Below, piece by piece: positions 27,771 through 38,553 of a stretch of 64,000 nt of DNA. Where the stretch lies: the NCBI GenBank assembly GCA_944990035.1, contig CALYLX010000135.1, positions 62,001 through 126,000 on the forward strand, in the 5' to 3' direction. Source of the stretch: Clitopilus passeckerianus (lineage: Eukaryota; Basidiomycota; Agaricomycetes; Agaricales; Entolomataceae). The first letter of the stretch is position 1; the number at the start of each line of letters is the position of its first letter. The notes under the pieces were generated by a model. That model had not been told where the DNA came from. It saw only the letters and a program-made list of their open reading frames with translations, and did no database searches. The position numbers and the translations under genes were made by a program.

Positions 27771-29908
27771 CTATTTTTTATCAATTATGGGACCTACGTA
27801 AGGATGCAGCTGCGACCTATTGTGGAGCCCCTCTTCCTGAGCTGCTAGCGCCCAAGAAGCTATTGGATGGGTTCTTTCCCTTTCCAGGAAGAATGGCCCA
27901 TCCGAATACCGCCGACGTGATGATGATGGATCCCGCTCAAAGACAGTATCGTCAGACGATGGCGCAGCTACCGATGTATGTGCCGGCACAGATTGGAAAG
28001 GCTTTACCTGGAGTGTAGCTGGAAGGTCCTGAACACTCTCGCCTGCTTCAGAATCATGAATGGGTGATAGATCACTCCGGAAAGATTCGCGGCTGTCTAG
28101 CCGCTGGGAACCAGCTTCGAAGTCGAATGATCGTTCAGGCGAAGCGGGGTAACGGAAGCTCGCCATACGGGAGGAACTTGACGCGGTTGGCCTGACGTAT
28201 GTAGCTTTTGGTGGCCGAGCGTTATATCTTGGAAGGGGAGAAACAGATTGCGGAACAGGTGACTGATGGCTTGCGAATGGCTTAGCCTGGTAACCAATTT
28301 CTTGGGTGATGGAACGGGGGAAGAAGACCTTTCCCAGAAAACCCACGTCAGCAAGCAACAAAAAATTCAACGATATGCACAACATACCAGGAGGGTTATT
28401 GCGGAGGAGACAACACAACCAATGCCTCCGAGCATCAGAAGGAAATCTAAATTTAGGTCAGGCAAATAAACTTTTCGTATTTGTCTCCGCTTACCAGAGG
28501 CAAATCTATTTCAGACAAGTAATCAGCAAAAGCGTCCATCTAACAAGCTTGAGTACTCACGGATCGCCCGCAACTGGGTAAGGGCCTTTCAGAGCATCGG
28601 CACCGAGCAAAAGGAGAGGTACTGTGAACATGAATCGAAAGATGACCCGGACAAGCTACGAAAAGTCGTCATTAGAACGTCAGCGGGAAGATAACCATTC
28701 ATTGAGGTGCATACGTTAAGCTGGAAGAAAGTTGTAAGCCTGATGACCACATCAGGCTCAGCGCCACCCGCTTTGACCTGACGAATAAACCCGGGGAATC
28801 GAAATAGGACGTAAAAGAAAAATATAGTGGTTGTGGTGCCGGCAGCCGAGCCAATAACAAAAACATTTGCGAGACACTGCACAAATTAGAGTCAGCAAAG
28901 CCAAACGGCTGATGAAGCGGGATGAAGCGGACCGCGTCGAGATCATGTCTTGTAGACAAAACGATGCAAGGAAGTGTTGTAATCGCCGCAGTACTACCTG
29001 GAATTCAAGTAACATCGGATTAGGTGCGCCGCTCCGGAGGATGTGAAGGAAAAATTAAGGTACCAATTGTCCAGGTCCGGAATTCCCAGCTTGCAAACCA
29101 CTCGCGCTTTCCCGGCCCTTGATTCAACAGGAAAACCCAGAAAGTGAGTTCTGGAAATGAAAAGTAAGGGTAATTTCTTGATCAATTTCACGGGTCTGGG
29201 TAATGTGACAAGATGAACACGTTACCTTCGAGATGCGTTGTTCTGCAAGAACGATAAAGTTGGTCTGAGTATTGAGCAAGGAGCGACAAAGGTGAGGCGG
29301 CGCTTACAGCTCGAGTGCCCACGCAAAGCTCAGAACGAAGTATAATGGCAGGACCCAGCGCTTGTTGCTGGGTGACCAGTATGCAAATGGTTTTGGGATG
29401 ACTGAAATACAGTGTCAGAAGACGAGTGACGGTAGCCATGCAATGTTACGTACTAATGGGCGTTCCAGGTGATGGTAGTTTTGCGGGCACCAGCACATAA
29501 CCTGAACCATCGCAAGCCCGATGTCAGCATCACCAAACCAATACGTCCTGCTCATACATGCCTTCTTTGTACTTGAGAACCGTGAATGCAACAGCGAACA
29601 CGACGATGAGAGGGACGGTGGCAAGGTAGGAGTAGCTACGTCGGAAGTTGAGCGAAAATCTGGAGGAAGACCATATGGTACATACGTCATTACTCTTTTG
29701 AAAGCACCTGGTTGCCTTCCTGCGTCCCATCTCAAGCAATTAAACTTGTCGTAGCACCATAAATGTACAACTAGAAAACGAAAAACTAGGAGGGGAGGAG
29801 TGTTAGATGCTATTCGGCATGCCGCCAAGGCAGTTGCGACCGCTGAGGACTCACTATAGAAGATAAAATAGACCAAAGAAGGTATGCTGTTGGGGATCCT
29901 GTGCCCAT
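27771..29908 (-). CDS. Multi-pass (seven or eight TM) membrane protein, function unknown
   Basis: Exons were joined by phase. The start is 29908 ('MGTGSPTAYLLWSILSSI'), followed by 'VVHLWCYDKFNCLRWDAGRQ', 'YSYLATVPLIVVFAVAFTVL', 'PKPFAYWSPSNKRWVLPLYF', 'LTFWVFLLNQGPGKREWFAS', 'VFVIGSAAGTTTTIFFFYVL', 'RVIFRFMFTVPLLLLGADAL' and 'LMLGGIGCVVSSAITLLVFF'. A Ser/Pro-rich cytoplasmic-looking tail of about 190 residues ends at 27771. Seven or eight hydrophobic segments plus a polar tail suggest a GPCR-like receptor or transporter-like protein. I recall similar proteins in Agaricomycetes but cannot name a family. One intron (29561-29502) starts with GC, not GT. Exon 2 fits exon 1 only if the T run at its 5' end (29785-29781 on this strand) has one more base. 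Confidence 0.65.
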
Positions 29909-31485
29909 CCACAGTTCAAAATCCAGCTTTTCTTCGTAAAATGAGCGGTGCCAGTTTTTGAAAGGTTTTGGTGAAAGATGGCGTAGTGGTCGAGCGTTGA
30001 GGATGTGTAGAGCATTCGAAATGAAAGAAGACTCTGTTCCTGTCCCGCGGTGCCGGCCATTGCCGCATTTCTTTCACACGTGCTGTAACCTTTTTGATCT
30101 GATTGATCGATCTTCCAATGTCAACTTCGTCGCTTCGTTTTTGTGGGGAAGCTGACCGACGTCTCTCAGTTACTGCTGCTATAGAGCCGTTACACTGCCA
30201 TCCCAGCCAGAATCGTATCTGAGTGTCGAAGTTTGATTTACAGTAGATGAACATCCACTCAAGCTGATCTATCTACTTCACATCGATTACCCAGCCGCTG
30301 CCAACAACCGACATCCAATCAATCCGGGCTTAGACATAAACATCTATTCGGTCTTTCCAGATGACTGACCCAAATATACACAATATCCACCTCTGGGTTA
30401 TACTTGATCAGATGCGAACCCGCTGGCGTAGTTGGCGGCCCATCTGTTGGCAGTCCTGAGAGAATCTTCTCAGCCGAGATCCAAAAATGTGTTCCCCGCA
30501 AAACGTGGTGACTCAACCAAAGAACAGCTGACCAGCTGCTATTCAATTCTACAATAGCAACCGGTGGGGTTTGGAGAAAAAAGGTGACGACTAGCCTCAG
30601 AGCCCATGATTGCCCTTGATGTCTCAGGAAACAGGCAGTAAAGCACCTTCCTAGTTGATACGAAGTAGAACTGGAATTGTGAGCGTGTTTGATTTTGAAG
30701 GGCAAAAAGAGTACGAAGTTGAATTTCCCGCTCTCCGGGGTTATAGGGGAGGAAAGGAGATGGGGAAAGGTGTGTGATCCCGAGCCCCCGTTATGGAATT
30801 CCTAAGATGTAGCCCTCAGATATCCCAAGCTGGAGTTACCTCCGCGAATTTTCCGCACATGCCGAACAGCAGGAGTTTCTCAAAGAGGCCAACATGAAGC
30901 ACAAACTCAGCTGGTCTCCCAGAAGAGGGCATAAACATTAGGGCGCCACCATTGTGTCGTGTGACGAGGGGCAGGAAAAGACCAGAGCAGTTTTCTCTGA
31001 AGACGGTGGCGGATGACATTAGATTTCCCAGTGTGGCTAGGGCGGGTTAATTTGATATTCGTCAATCGTAAACAGTAGCGAGTCGGACTCAGTCGGACAA
31101 CCACAAAAAAAGACTTTTGTTCTCGGAAACGGCGGAAGTTTTCTTTGAACACGTTGCCCAGTTGTTTGTGAGAGAGAAGGTTTCGTGTCAATTCGGAGCT
31201 GTTTAGAGCTAGCTTAGCACGGGCATGGCGGGCAACCACCATCCATCCAATTTTCTGAATGAATTCATTACGACATTCTCCAGCTGATATTCAAAGCATT
31301 TTGGATGAAAGGGTCGCAATGAATCTGTCATATCAGGTCCGTAACCGTCGCATTTTGACTGTCCCGAAGCTCTAAATTGGGCGCTGTGATGGAAACGAAC
31401 TTGATGGAAAACGGAATGATGATTGTTTCTCCCACATCACATCAAAAGGCCTCATCATCACCTGGCCCGTGCGCTGGGGTGGGAG
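29909..31485. other. Intergenic region, 1.58 kb, no gene seen
   Basis: It lies upstream of the minus-strand membrane protein and of the U1 snRNA gene. Short ORFs on the minus strand (29916-30254, 30319-30705, 30907-31242) have no recognisable domain or phase-compatible splicing partners. It probably contains both promoters. Confidence 0.5.
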
Positions 31486-31493
31486 TATATAAG
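31486..31493 (+). promoter_or_regulatory. TATA box of the U1 snRNA gene
   Basis: TATATAAG begins 33 bases before the inferred 5' end of the U1 snRNA at 31519. That is the normal TATA-to-start distance for an RNA polymerase II gene. Confidence 0.65.
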
Positions 31494-31518
31494 GGCTTCC
31501 TCGACAATTGAGCAACTC

Positions 31519-31646
31519 ATACTTACCTTGATGGCATAAGCCCCTTCATGTACCTGGGTTTGTGGGTTGTGGAAGCTCCCCATAGCACGGCGACCCTGTC
31601 CATACAGGGAGAGGCTGCAATTTGTATGGGCTTCGGCTCATGCACC
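31519..31646 (+). ncRNA. U1 spliceosomal snRNA
   Basis: The 5' end ATACTTACCT is the invariant U1 sequence that pairs with 5' splice sites (it is complementary to AGGTAAGTAT). Further in, GCGA is followed by a hairpin, CCCTGT-CCAT-ACAGGG (about 31593-31608), at the position of U1 stem-loop III. 'GCTGCAATTTGTATGG' then matches the U1 Sm-site context, with AATTTGT at 31619-31625. Last comes a terminal hairpin, GTATGGGC-TTCG-GCTCATGC (31624-31643), capped by a UUCG tetraloop. A TATA box lies 33 bases upstream. At about 128 bases it is shorter than human U1 (164), and I could not fold an obvious stem-loop I. The RNA would be the 5'-splice-site-recognising component of the spliceosome. The 3' end is approximate. 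Confidence 0.75.
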
Positions 31647-31718
31647 GTCTAAATATTTTCCTGTCCCGCTTTGGCCACTCTGGCTGGGCGGGCGCTCTCT
31701 TTTTTGAACTTTCTAGGT

Positions 31719-31736
31719 CCTAACCCTAACCCTAAA
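31719..31736 (+). repeat. Short interstitial telomere-like repeat
   Basis: Three tandem CCTAAC-type units (CCTAACCCTAACCCTAAA), matching the fungal telomere repeat TTAGGG on the opposite strand. Too short to be a telomere, and it lies about 75 bases downstream of the U1 gene. Confidence 0.7.
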
Positions 31737-32372
31737 ACATCCTTAATCAGTAACCTACTTCTATATCTGGACGAAATCCCTCCCATAAACAACGAAAGTT
31801 CACCGTGGAAAAGTCCAAAGTTATGCTTTGAGACCAAACTTTGACCCTAAAGTTACAACTTTTAAGGGTACTGAGCGCAGGCTGAGCGATGTCGAAAAGT
31901 TGACTATTCAGCCTGCTCAATTCTATCGCGGCATGGTGCTGTTGCTTCTACTTCAAGTTACTGCCAGCTGTGTTAACATTGATAGTTCTTCGTGATGGAC
32001 TCACTACACATGGAATAACACTTGAACTAACCACAGTTCCCGCGTACAAGGCTGTTTGCGTAGTTCTGGTTCTTTGCCGTTGTATGGCCATATAGCTGTA
32101 AAGTTACGCCGTATCCGAACTGGAGTACAAAGGCAGTACGTGGAGACTTGTGGGTCCAAGCTTTGTTCTCGCCTACCTGATAGACGCCCTCACATGAGCA
32201 ACGCGAGTCACGTAAACCCAACAGCTGTTGTTTTCTGGTCAATGACTCTCATCCGCATTGTCTTCCAGTGCTGCCTGGGCTGTGTTTTGACCCGCTATGG
32301 TTCTGAATCCGTAGTATATAGAGCGATCTGTCAAAGGGTCTCATTTGTACTTCATTTTCCTCCCCCAACTCG
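31737..32372. other. Intergenic region, no further gene seen
   Basis: Apart from the telomere-like repeat just upstream, this 0.6 kb stretch holds no gene that I can support. It should include the promoter of the coiled-coil gene, with 'tatagagc' near 32318 as a weak TATA candidate. Confidence 0.45.
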
Positions 32373-33909
32373 ATGCCACTCGGATTTACAAAATTCTTTG
32401 GTAAATCCCCCATATCCGACCAACCTCAAAATACAGAAACATTTTCCGCTGCGCAGCTGCACGACTCAAATCCAAACAAACCTTTACCTCCCACCCCCGT
32501 GAACGGTTTCTCAACTCGAGGATACGCAACAAATAGCCACTTGGAGCAAGTCAACGAAATGGGGGAACTTAACTTTGCAAATGTCGCACAACTCGAAACC
32601 CAAACAATGCCTCGAATGCCACCCGCAGGGGCGTCGAACGCCAGAGTCGGGCGTTCGACTCCTGCTCATGACGTTAACGCCCACCCGTCTGGGACTTTCA
32701 AACAGGATACATCCCTCGCCGATATTATGGCGAAGGCGAAGGAGCTCGGTCACCCTCTCATCGTTGTGAATGTCACCAACAACTGCAGTTCACCAATGCC
32801 CTCGCTACCTAAAGTCGACGTTTCTCTGCCGGGAGCGCATGTTCTGGTCAATGAAGAACATGGAGAGAATTATCAAGCTTCCACCATGCTGGGATGCACA
32901 CCAGCGCCGATCCAACCCCTCGAGTTAGATCTACTCGATATGTCCAACGATCGCGATTGCGACAATGCAGGAAGACAGAGGAATGACGATCCTGCCAATG
33001 GACGAGCGGGCGCGTTGTCGCCTGCACCAAGATCTGCGTGCCCCTCCATCTACGTGCCTTCCATCAGTGCGTTGTCCACTGCATCAGACGATGAAGAAGG
33101 ATTCGAAGAAAGGGGCGAAATTAACTCACCTGCTCGTTACCTCCGCCTTATCAAGTCGGTGGACGAAGCAATGATTCAAGCTGTCTCGGTATGTATAACT
33201 TTAACGATCTTACGTGTAGTTACTTACGCCTAGACAAGGATTCTCATGATGCTATGCGGTCTCATGGAATACCGGAAGATAGGACTGCGTACTTGAAAAC
33301 TTGCAAGGGGATTTCGGCCGCCCTCGAGCTCATTATCGCTCAGCTACGAAGATGGGATCAAGAGATAGAGGAAGAGCATAAATTTCGACGGACCATGTGG
33401 TACTCCAAGTTCAAGGAAAGATTGGAGTCATTGGAACGGTATGTGCTCCAGCTGAGGTTGACATGACGAGCTCGAGCTCACTCTAAATTATCTGCTAGCA
33501 ACTTGGGTAACTTGGAGATATGCGCTGAATCCATTCAGCAAAGGCTGAAGCAGGCTGAAGCGCCAAGCAGACCCCTAACACTCGACACTTTCGATCGATT
33601 GAACACCCGGCTAAAGGAGTACCTGGCCAAGTTCGAAAATATCAATGCTAAACTTGAAGTGAGTGTCCTTTCTGCCTGCCATCAGATTCCCTTGCTAAAT
33701 GCTTGGCACAGTCTACATTCGATCGAATGGTGAAAGATCTTTTCCGTCCTCAGCTAGACAACGCCAACGAGAGCGTTCGAAGGGCACGTCTCGATTACGA
33801 GGAGGCACGAGAACTATATCACTCAACGAAGGCGCACCGTGCACGATTGCAACGCCACCTAACTTCAAGTTCAAGAAGAGGAGGTCGGCAATCCGCTCTT
33901 CTTTCCTGA
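32373..33909 (+). CDS. Coiled-coil protein of unknown function
   Basis: Four exons (32373-33188, 33239-33438, 33499-33658, 33712-33909) join in phase to 457 residues. The first 270 residues are polar and low in conserved motifs, starting 'MPLGFTKFFGKSPISDQPQ', with a short hydrophobic stretch 'LGHPLIVVNVTNN'. The rest is helical and charged: 'LIIAQLRRWDQEIEEEHKF', then 'RLNTRLKEYLAKFENINAKL' and 'NESVRRARLDYEEARELYHS', which read as amphipathic coiled coils. I recognise no family. No signal peptide or membrane segment is visible, so a cytoplasmic scaffold or adaptor is plausible but unproven. Intron 1 is 50 bases; an AG six bases earlier would break the phase. Confidence 0.65.
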
Positions 33910-34632
33910 ATGCCCTACGACTCACGAATCAATAATGACTCCCCAATGACTCCCCATACGGACTACGATATATACCTCACATTAATGATTGCTGGATCAA
34001 GTAGTTGATCCCCTTGGATAGACTTTTGTACACGTATTTTAACGAACTTTATCGCTACGTAAAGTTGAACGGCTTGTGCTTGACAACAATATCTTCGGAA
34101 GATGAGTATTAAGTGTGGTCCCTCGACTCTCTGGTCGAAAACAGGGACCCGTGGGAGCATCACTTGAACTGGCTTTCATCAAGCACTCAGTCAACTGGAT
34201 AGCTCTTGATTCCTTCCACCGACCTGGCTGATCTGCGCCCTTTTGTCGGGCCAACCTAGTAACAAACACGGGTGAAAGGTAGAATGCATTCCGCTTTATG
34301 GGCCCGTTACTACAGCTACCGCTTCTTTGCGTCAGACTCGACGCGCTTCCTATATCGAAAAGGTAGCATCTCTGCATGTGTGGACAGTCAGGTGCTCGGC
34401 ATCAGGCTTCTTTCCCTGCTTCTCTAAGGATCTTCATCCTGATAATTCAAAGTCGGAAGATGAATGACATGCAAGCATGAGGGCTCCTGCTCGAGGCGGA
34501 CTTGCTAGCGGGCCGCTCGGAATCTGCTTGAGTGCACTTGACCAACTAGCTATCGACAATATCGCGTTCAGTACGATGACCGGGAGAAATGGAGATTGAA
34601 TCTACATAAATTTCGGGATTGACTTCAAGCTT
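33910..34632. other. Intergenic region upstream of the GH30 gene
   Basis: 723 bases without a supportable gene. It contains the promoter of the secreted glycosidase; I see no unambiguous TATA box or operator. Confidence 0.5.
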
Positions 34633-36673
34633 ATGGGACTCACTATTACCATGTTTGTCTCTCTAGCCAGGCTCATCGCCCTCGCCCTTCTCTGTGCTGA
34701 AGGGGCGCTCTCAGCATCCATCTCCTCTACTCCAGCTCAAACCTTCACCGGTATCGGAGGTTCCGGTGCCTGGTGGCCCAACGACCTCTACAACTTTCCC
34801 GAGGCTACACGTCAGAACCTGTCCACGCTTCTGTTCTCTCAAAGTGGGCTCGGGCTGTCTAGCTACCGATACAACATCGGGGCAGGAGGAGTTAACGTAT
34901 CCAATCCCACTCGTGCCCCCCAGAGTTTCTACCTCAGCGCCGGCAACTACGATTGGAATAAGGATCCTCATGGAAGATACTTCTTAAGCGCAGCAAGTCA
35001 GAATGGTGTCAGTTCTCTGACTGTATTTGCAAATAGTGCTCCGGCACCTTTGACTAGCGGCAAGGCTAGTTGCAATGGGGGTTTGTCACTGGTGAGAACC
35101 AATGGCATTTACCGCCTGTTTCAAACGTCTAATGATATCTTGTCCTAAATAGGTACAGGCAATGCGTACGGCACATTCCTGGCCGATGTTATTGCGCATT
35201 TCAGGAGCCAAGGAATTAACATCAACTACGTCTCTCCCATGAACGAACCAGACAGTACTTTTGGTCCATCTCCATGTGGCCAGGAAGGGATGCAGGTACA
35301 GCCCAACCAGTATGCAAGACATTACATTTCCCTTCTTCCTTCAACTCAACGGTTGTCGTTTCAGACGGGCTGAAGTCATCAATGGGCTCTACTCCGCCCT
35401 TCAGGCCAAAGGATTGACCTCTACGGTTGGCATCCTCGCCGACGAATCCTCGAACCTGAGCAACGCACAGAATGAGTATGGATCCTGGCTCTCTTCAGTC
35501 ATCAACAAGGTGTGATTAACCCATCATTAACCCTCGTCAACGGCTTAACCAGTGTCAAAGGTAGCTGCCGTTGTCCATCATACCTATGACTTCCCGAGCG
35601 ATTCAAGCTACACATCCTACGTTAACACAATCAAGAACAGCTACGGAGGCAAAGTCACATGGATGTCGGTAAGTCTGCTTCTTGGATGGCTTGTCAGACC
35701 TGTGATTAAATCGGCGTAGGAAGTATGTTGCTCGCTCGGGAATGCCGACGGGAGTGGAAAAGGCTGGTCTGGAGGATATGACCCTTCGTATGCATCTTCG
35801 TTTTCTACTGCCTGAAAGGGTACACTTACCAGCGACCACCAGGATCAAAAATGCCTTGATGTTCTCTAGCCTTGTCTTCCAGAGTCTCGTCGTTGCTGGA
35901 GAGGCGCATTACGATGTGAGTGTGGTCCTTCCTCCTTATTCTTATAGAATACAAAGCTAATGTGCGTCAATAGTTTTGGACCCTCGTTTCTAATCGTAAG
36001 TCAATGTTTTTTCTTTTGATCATATTTGGCACTATATCAACAATCCGTGCCCTCAGAACTTGGCTGCAGTCCCCAGAACAACGCGGCGTGCGCCACTACA
36101 GCAAATTCGAACGGGTGGAATGTGAGTCCCACTGGCCTCGCGCTCTTCATTAACGTGATTGATGGCTTCTGAAGGACGGCCTCATCTACTATGATAGCTC
36201 CTACGCATCGAACAAGAACTACAATCTCTGTGAGTTAACTATCGAATCGAAGAATGAATTTCTCAATCCAGATCTTCTTCCAGACATCAAGAAACAGTTC
36301 TGGACCTACAAACATTTCGGCAACTTCGTAAAACGTACGTCAACCAAGTGTCCGCTAGGAGCCTGCTATAATTATTCGTTGTACAGCTGGTAGCCAACGT
36401 CGTCCTATCACGGGCTCAGATGTCAACAACAGATTCACTATGGCAGTATCGGATTCTTCAAGCTACTACATTCTTGCAATGAACCCCAACTCGAGCGATT
36501 CATCTCTTACCGTCACCTTCCCGGATGCAGCCTGCGCCAACCGGGCCTACCGCACCTCTGCTTCAGAGGATTTCGCACAACTCCCCGGCGCGACGAAGAG
36601 TGGATCGAATTGGGTGTTATCACTCAAAGCCACGAGCTTGACAACATATATTTTTGATAAAAAGAACTGCTGA
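34633..36673 (+). CDS. Secreted glycoside hydrolase family 30 (endo-1,6-beta-galactanase-like)
   Basis: About ten short exons. The N-terminus is a signal peptide ('MFVSLARLIALALLCAEGAL'; the first ATG is 34633, a second in frame is 34651). The mature start 'FTGIGGSGAWWPNDLYNFP' is typical of GH30. The acid/base Glu lies in 'NYVSPMNEPDSTFGPS' and the nucleophile Glu in 'VTWMS-EVCC', the two motifs being split across exons as expected for a (beta/alpha)8 barrel. The C-terminal part ('FWTYKHFGNFVKPGSQRRPI', 'SSYYILAMNPNSSDSSLTV') is the side beta-sandwich. The enzyme would cut beta-1,6-linked galactan or glucan outside the cell, in plant or fungal wall turnover. Intron 1 probably starts with GTTTGT, since that donor keeps phase while the nearby GTGAGA does not. 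Confidence 0.87.
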
Positions 36674-36784
36674 GGTATTGTCTAGTCGTAATGGTAGTGA
36701 TATCCGAGTATGCTATTTGATGGAGCCTATGAAGGCAGGAAAATCAAATGACAGAGGTTTTGGGGTGTTGAGACGAAGCAAAGA

Positions 36785-38365
36785 TCAGACAGGTTGAGCA
36801 AAGGGTATTGGTAGTTGTTCCAGCCGGAAGTATCCTCCTTCTTGCTCGAACTGATCAACGAGGTTCCGGTCCAGCGTGAGGACAACCTCCGGTTGTGGCA
36901 GATACTTCAGCTGAATGACTCTTGGTTGATCGTCTCTTTTGGGCCTGCGAATAAGAGCGCTAGCAACCGCATTAACGGCATCAAGTACATGTTGGAGTCC
37001 AGATATGCAGCCTTTAAGCTGTACCAGATTTGGAAGGAATTCTCCGCTTGCAATCTGGTTTAAATGGGGGACGTCAAATAGGCAGGGGGAATTCAGTACA
37101 ATGTTTTCGATCGTTCTGAGAGACGCGAGTAACACTTCCAAATCGTCTGGAGGTATTTCTACGCCCACGGTTACAAGATTAACCAAACTACAACGAGATC
37201 TATCCAGGAAATCCAGGAGATCTGCGCTTCGAATCTCGCCAAGACCATTTATGGCGTTGAGTTTGAGAGTATGCAACCCCGGGCAAACCAAGCCACAGAG
37301 CATATTTGAGAAGTCATCTTCGGGGAATTGTCCGTAGAAGGACAGGTTAAGGTTCTCAAGGTGTGGGTGGGTGATTGAATCGTGAAGCAGAGGGATGAGC
37401 TGCGGGTTTGCGCTAGGATAAGTTGCTGAAGAGCGGACATTCAGGCTACAGTGACGCAGCTCTGGGCAGCGTAAGAGAAGGAAGAGGGCAGAATCAGGGG
37501 GAAGAAAGATCTGGCAACATGACATATTGCCGTCACCTAGGTCGAGACGGGTGAGCTGGGTCCAGGGCTTTTCAGATAGGGTGTCTAATTCAACGTGTTA
37601 TTTTCCGGCCAGAAAAGTGTCGACAAAACGGATCACTCAACTGGAAATTCCAACATCCAGCTCCCCGGGCCCATAACTCCCATCACGGAGGTCAGAAAAC
37701 CACATCACCATATGTTTAAGAGAGGTGCATTGTGGTAAAACTGCTACCACGTTGTTGAAGAGTTGCCTAGTGGCAGCGCAGTGGCTCAGTAACAGGAATT
37801 CGAGACTGGGAAGCAGCAGTCGCTTCATGAATTCTATTGCGATGTCCTCTGGGAGGTACTCGAAATCCGCTTGCAGCTCGATAGTCCCGCGTGACATGAT
37901 GCCTTCGGTAAATGTTGTGAGGTTGTATGCCTTCTGGAGCTCATCCTCCGACTCAAAGAGACAGTCAACACCGTAATTGACGTGAACCATTTTATACAAC
38001 CCTGGGGTAGCAAGTGCTATGGCTCTCCAGCGAGTGCAAACATGTTCCGGATAGGTTGATCGATGTCCATTCCGAGGGATCCAATAACGATCTTCGCCAA
38101 CAGCAAGTTGGAAGATGAGCCCCAGGAGTTCTGGAGGAAGGCGTTTGTGCGGAGAGAGGGCAGACTTAATCTTGCCAAGCCATATGTCACCTCTAGAGCG
38201 CTCTATCTTGAGTTCTTCCAGGCGCTGCTCGAGTTCTGCGATTTCTCCATTCAAGGCATCCAGAGATCGGGAATACTGTTCCTCCTGGGCCCGGAGATTC
38301 CCCACCTGTTCTGGGGAAGGTATTGTATCTGACCTCCAGATAGCTTCTTCACCTGGCTCTGCCAT
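36785..38365 (-). CDS. F-box protein with N-terminal coiled coil
   Basis: Two exons, 38365-37642 and 37584-36785, join in phase to 507 residues. An N-terminal coiled coil ('LDALNGEIAELEQRLEELKI', about residues 34-55) leads into an F-box-like motif ('LSPHKRLPPELLGLIFQLAV', then 'VCTRWRAIALATPGLYKMVH'). The remainder has irregular leucine-rich segments ('LPSLEFLLLSHCAATRQLF', 'HLENLNLSFYGQFPEDDF', 'LHTLKLNAINGLGEIRSADL'), the pattern of the expanded Agaricomycete F-box-LRR family. The likely role is Skp1 binding and substrate recruitment in SCF ligases, with substrate unknown. Its start lies 188 bases from the divergent CWC15 start, so the two share a promoter region. Confidence 0.82.
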
Positions 38366-38553
38366 CCGATATCGTTTGAAGTGGCAGCTTTAAGCAAGCC
38401 TACTTGCCGTGGTCGTGGTCGTAATTATGAGGGCCATTGACAGGCTGCAGATTGAGTCCGTGGGAATATATTACCAAAAATAGGATACATCACTGGCACC
38501 TTCCAACCAAGCCTGCTTCGACCTGGTCGAGTTCCACCAAGAAGTACCTCTCA

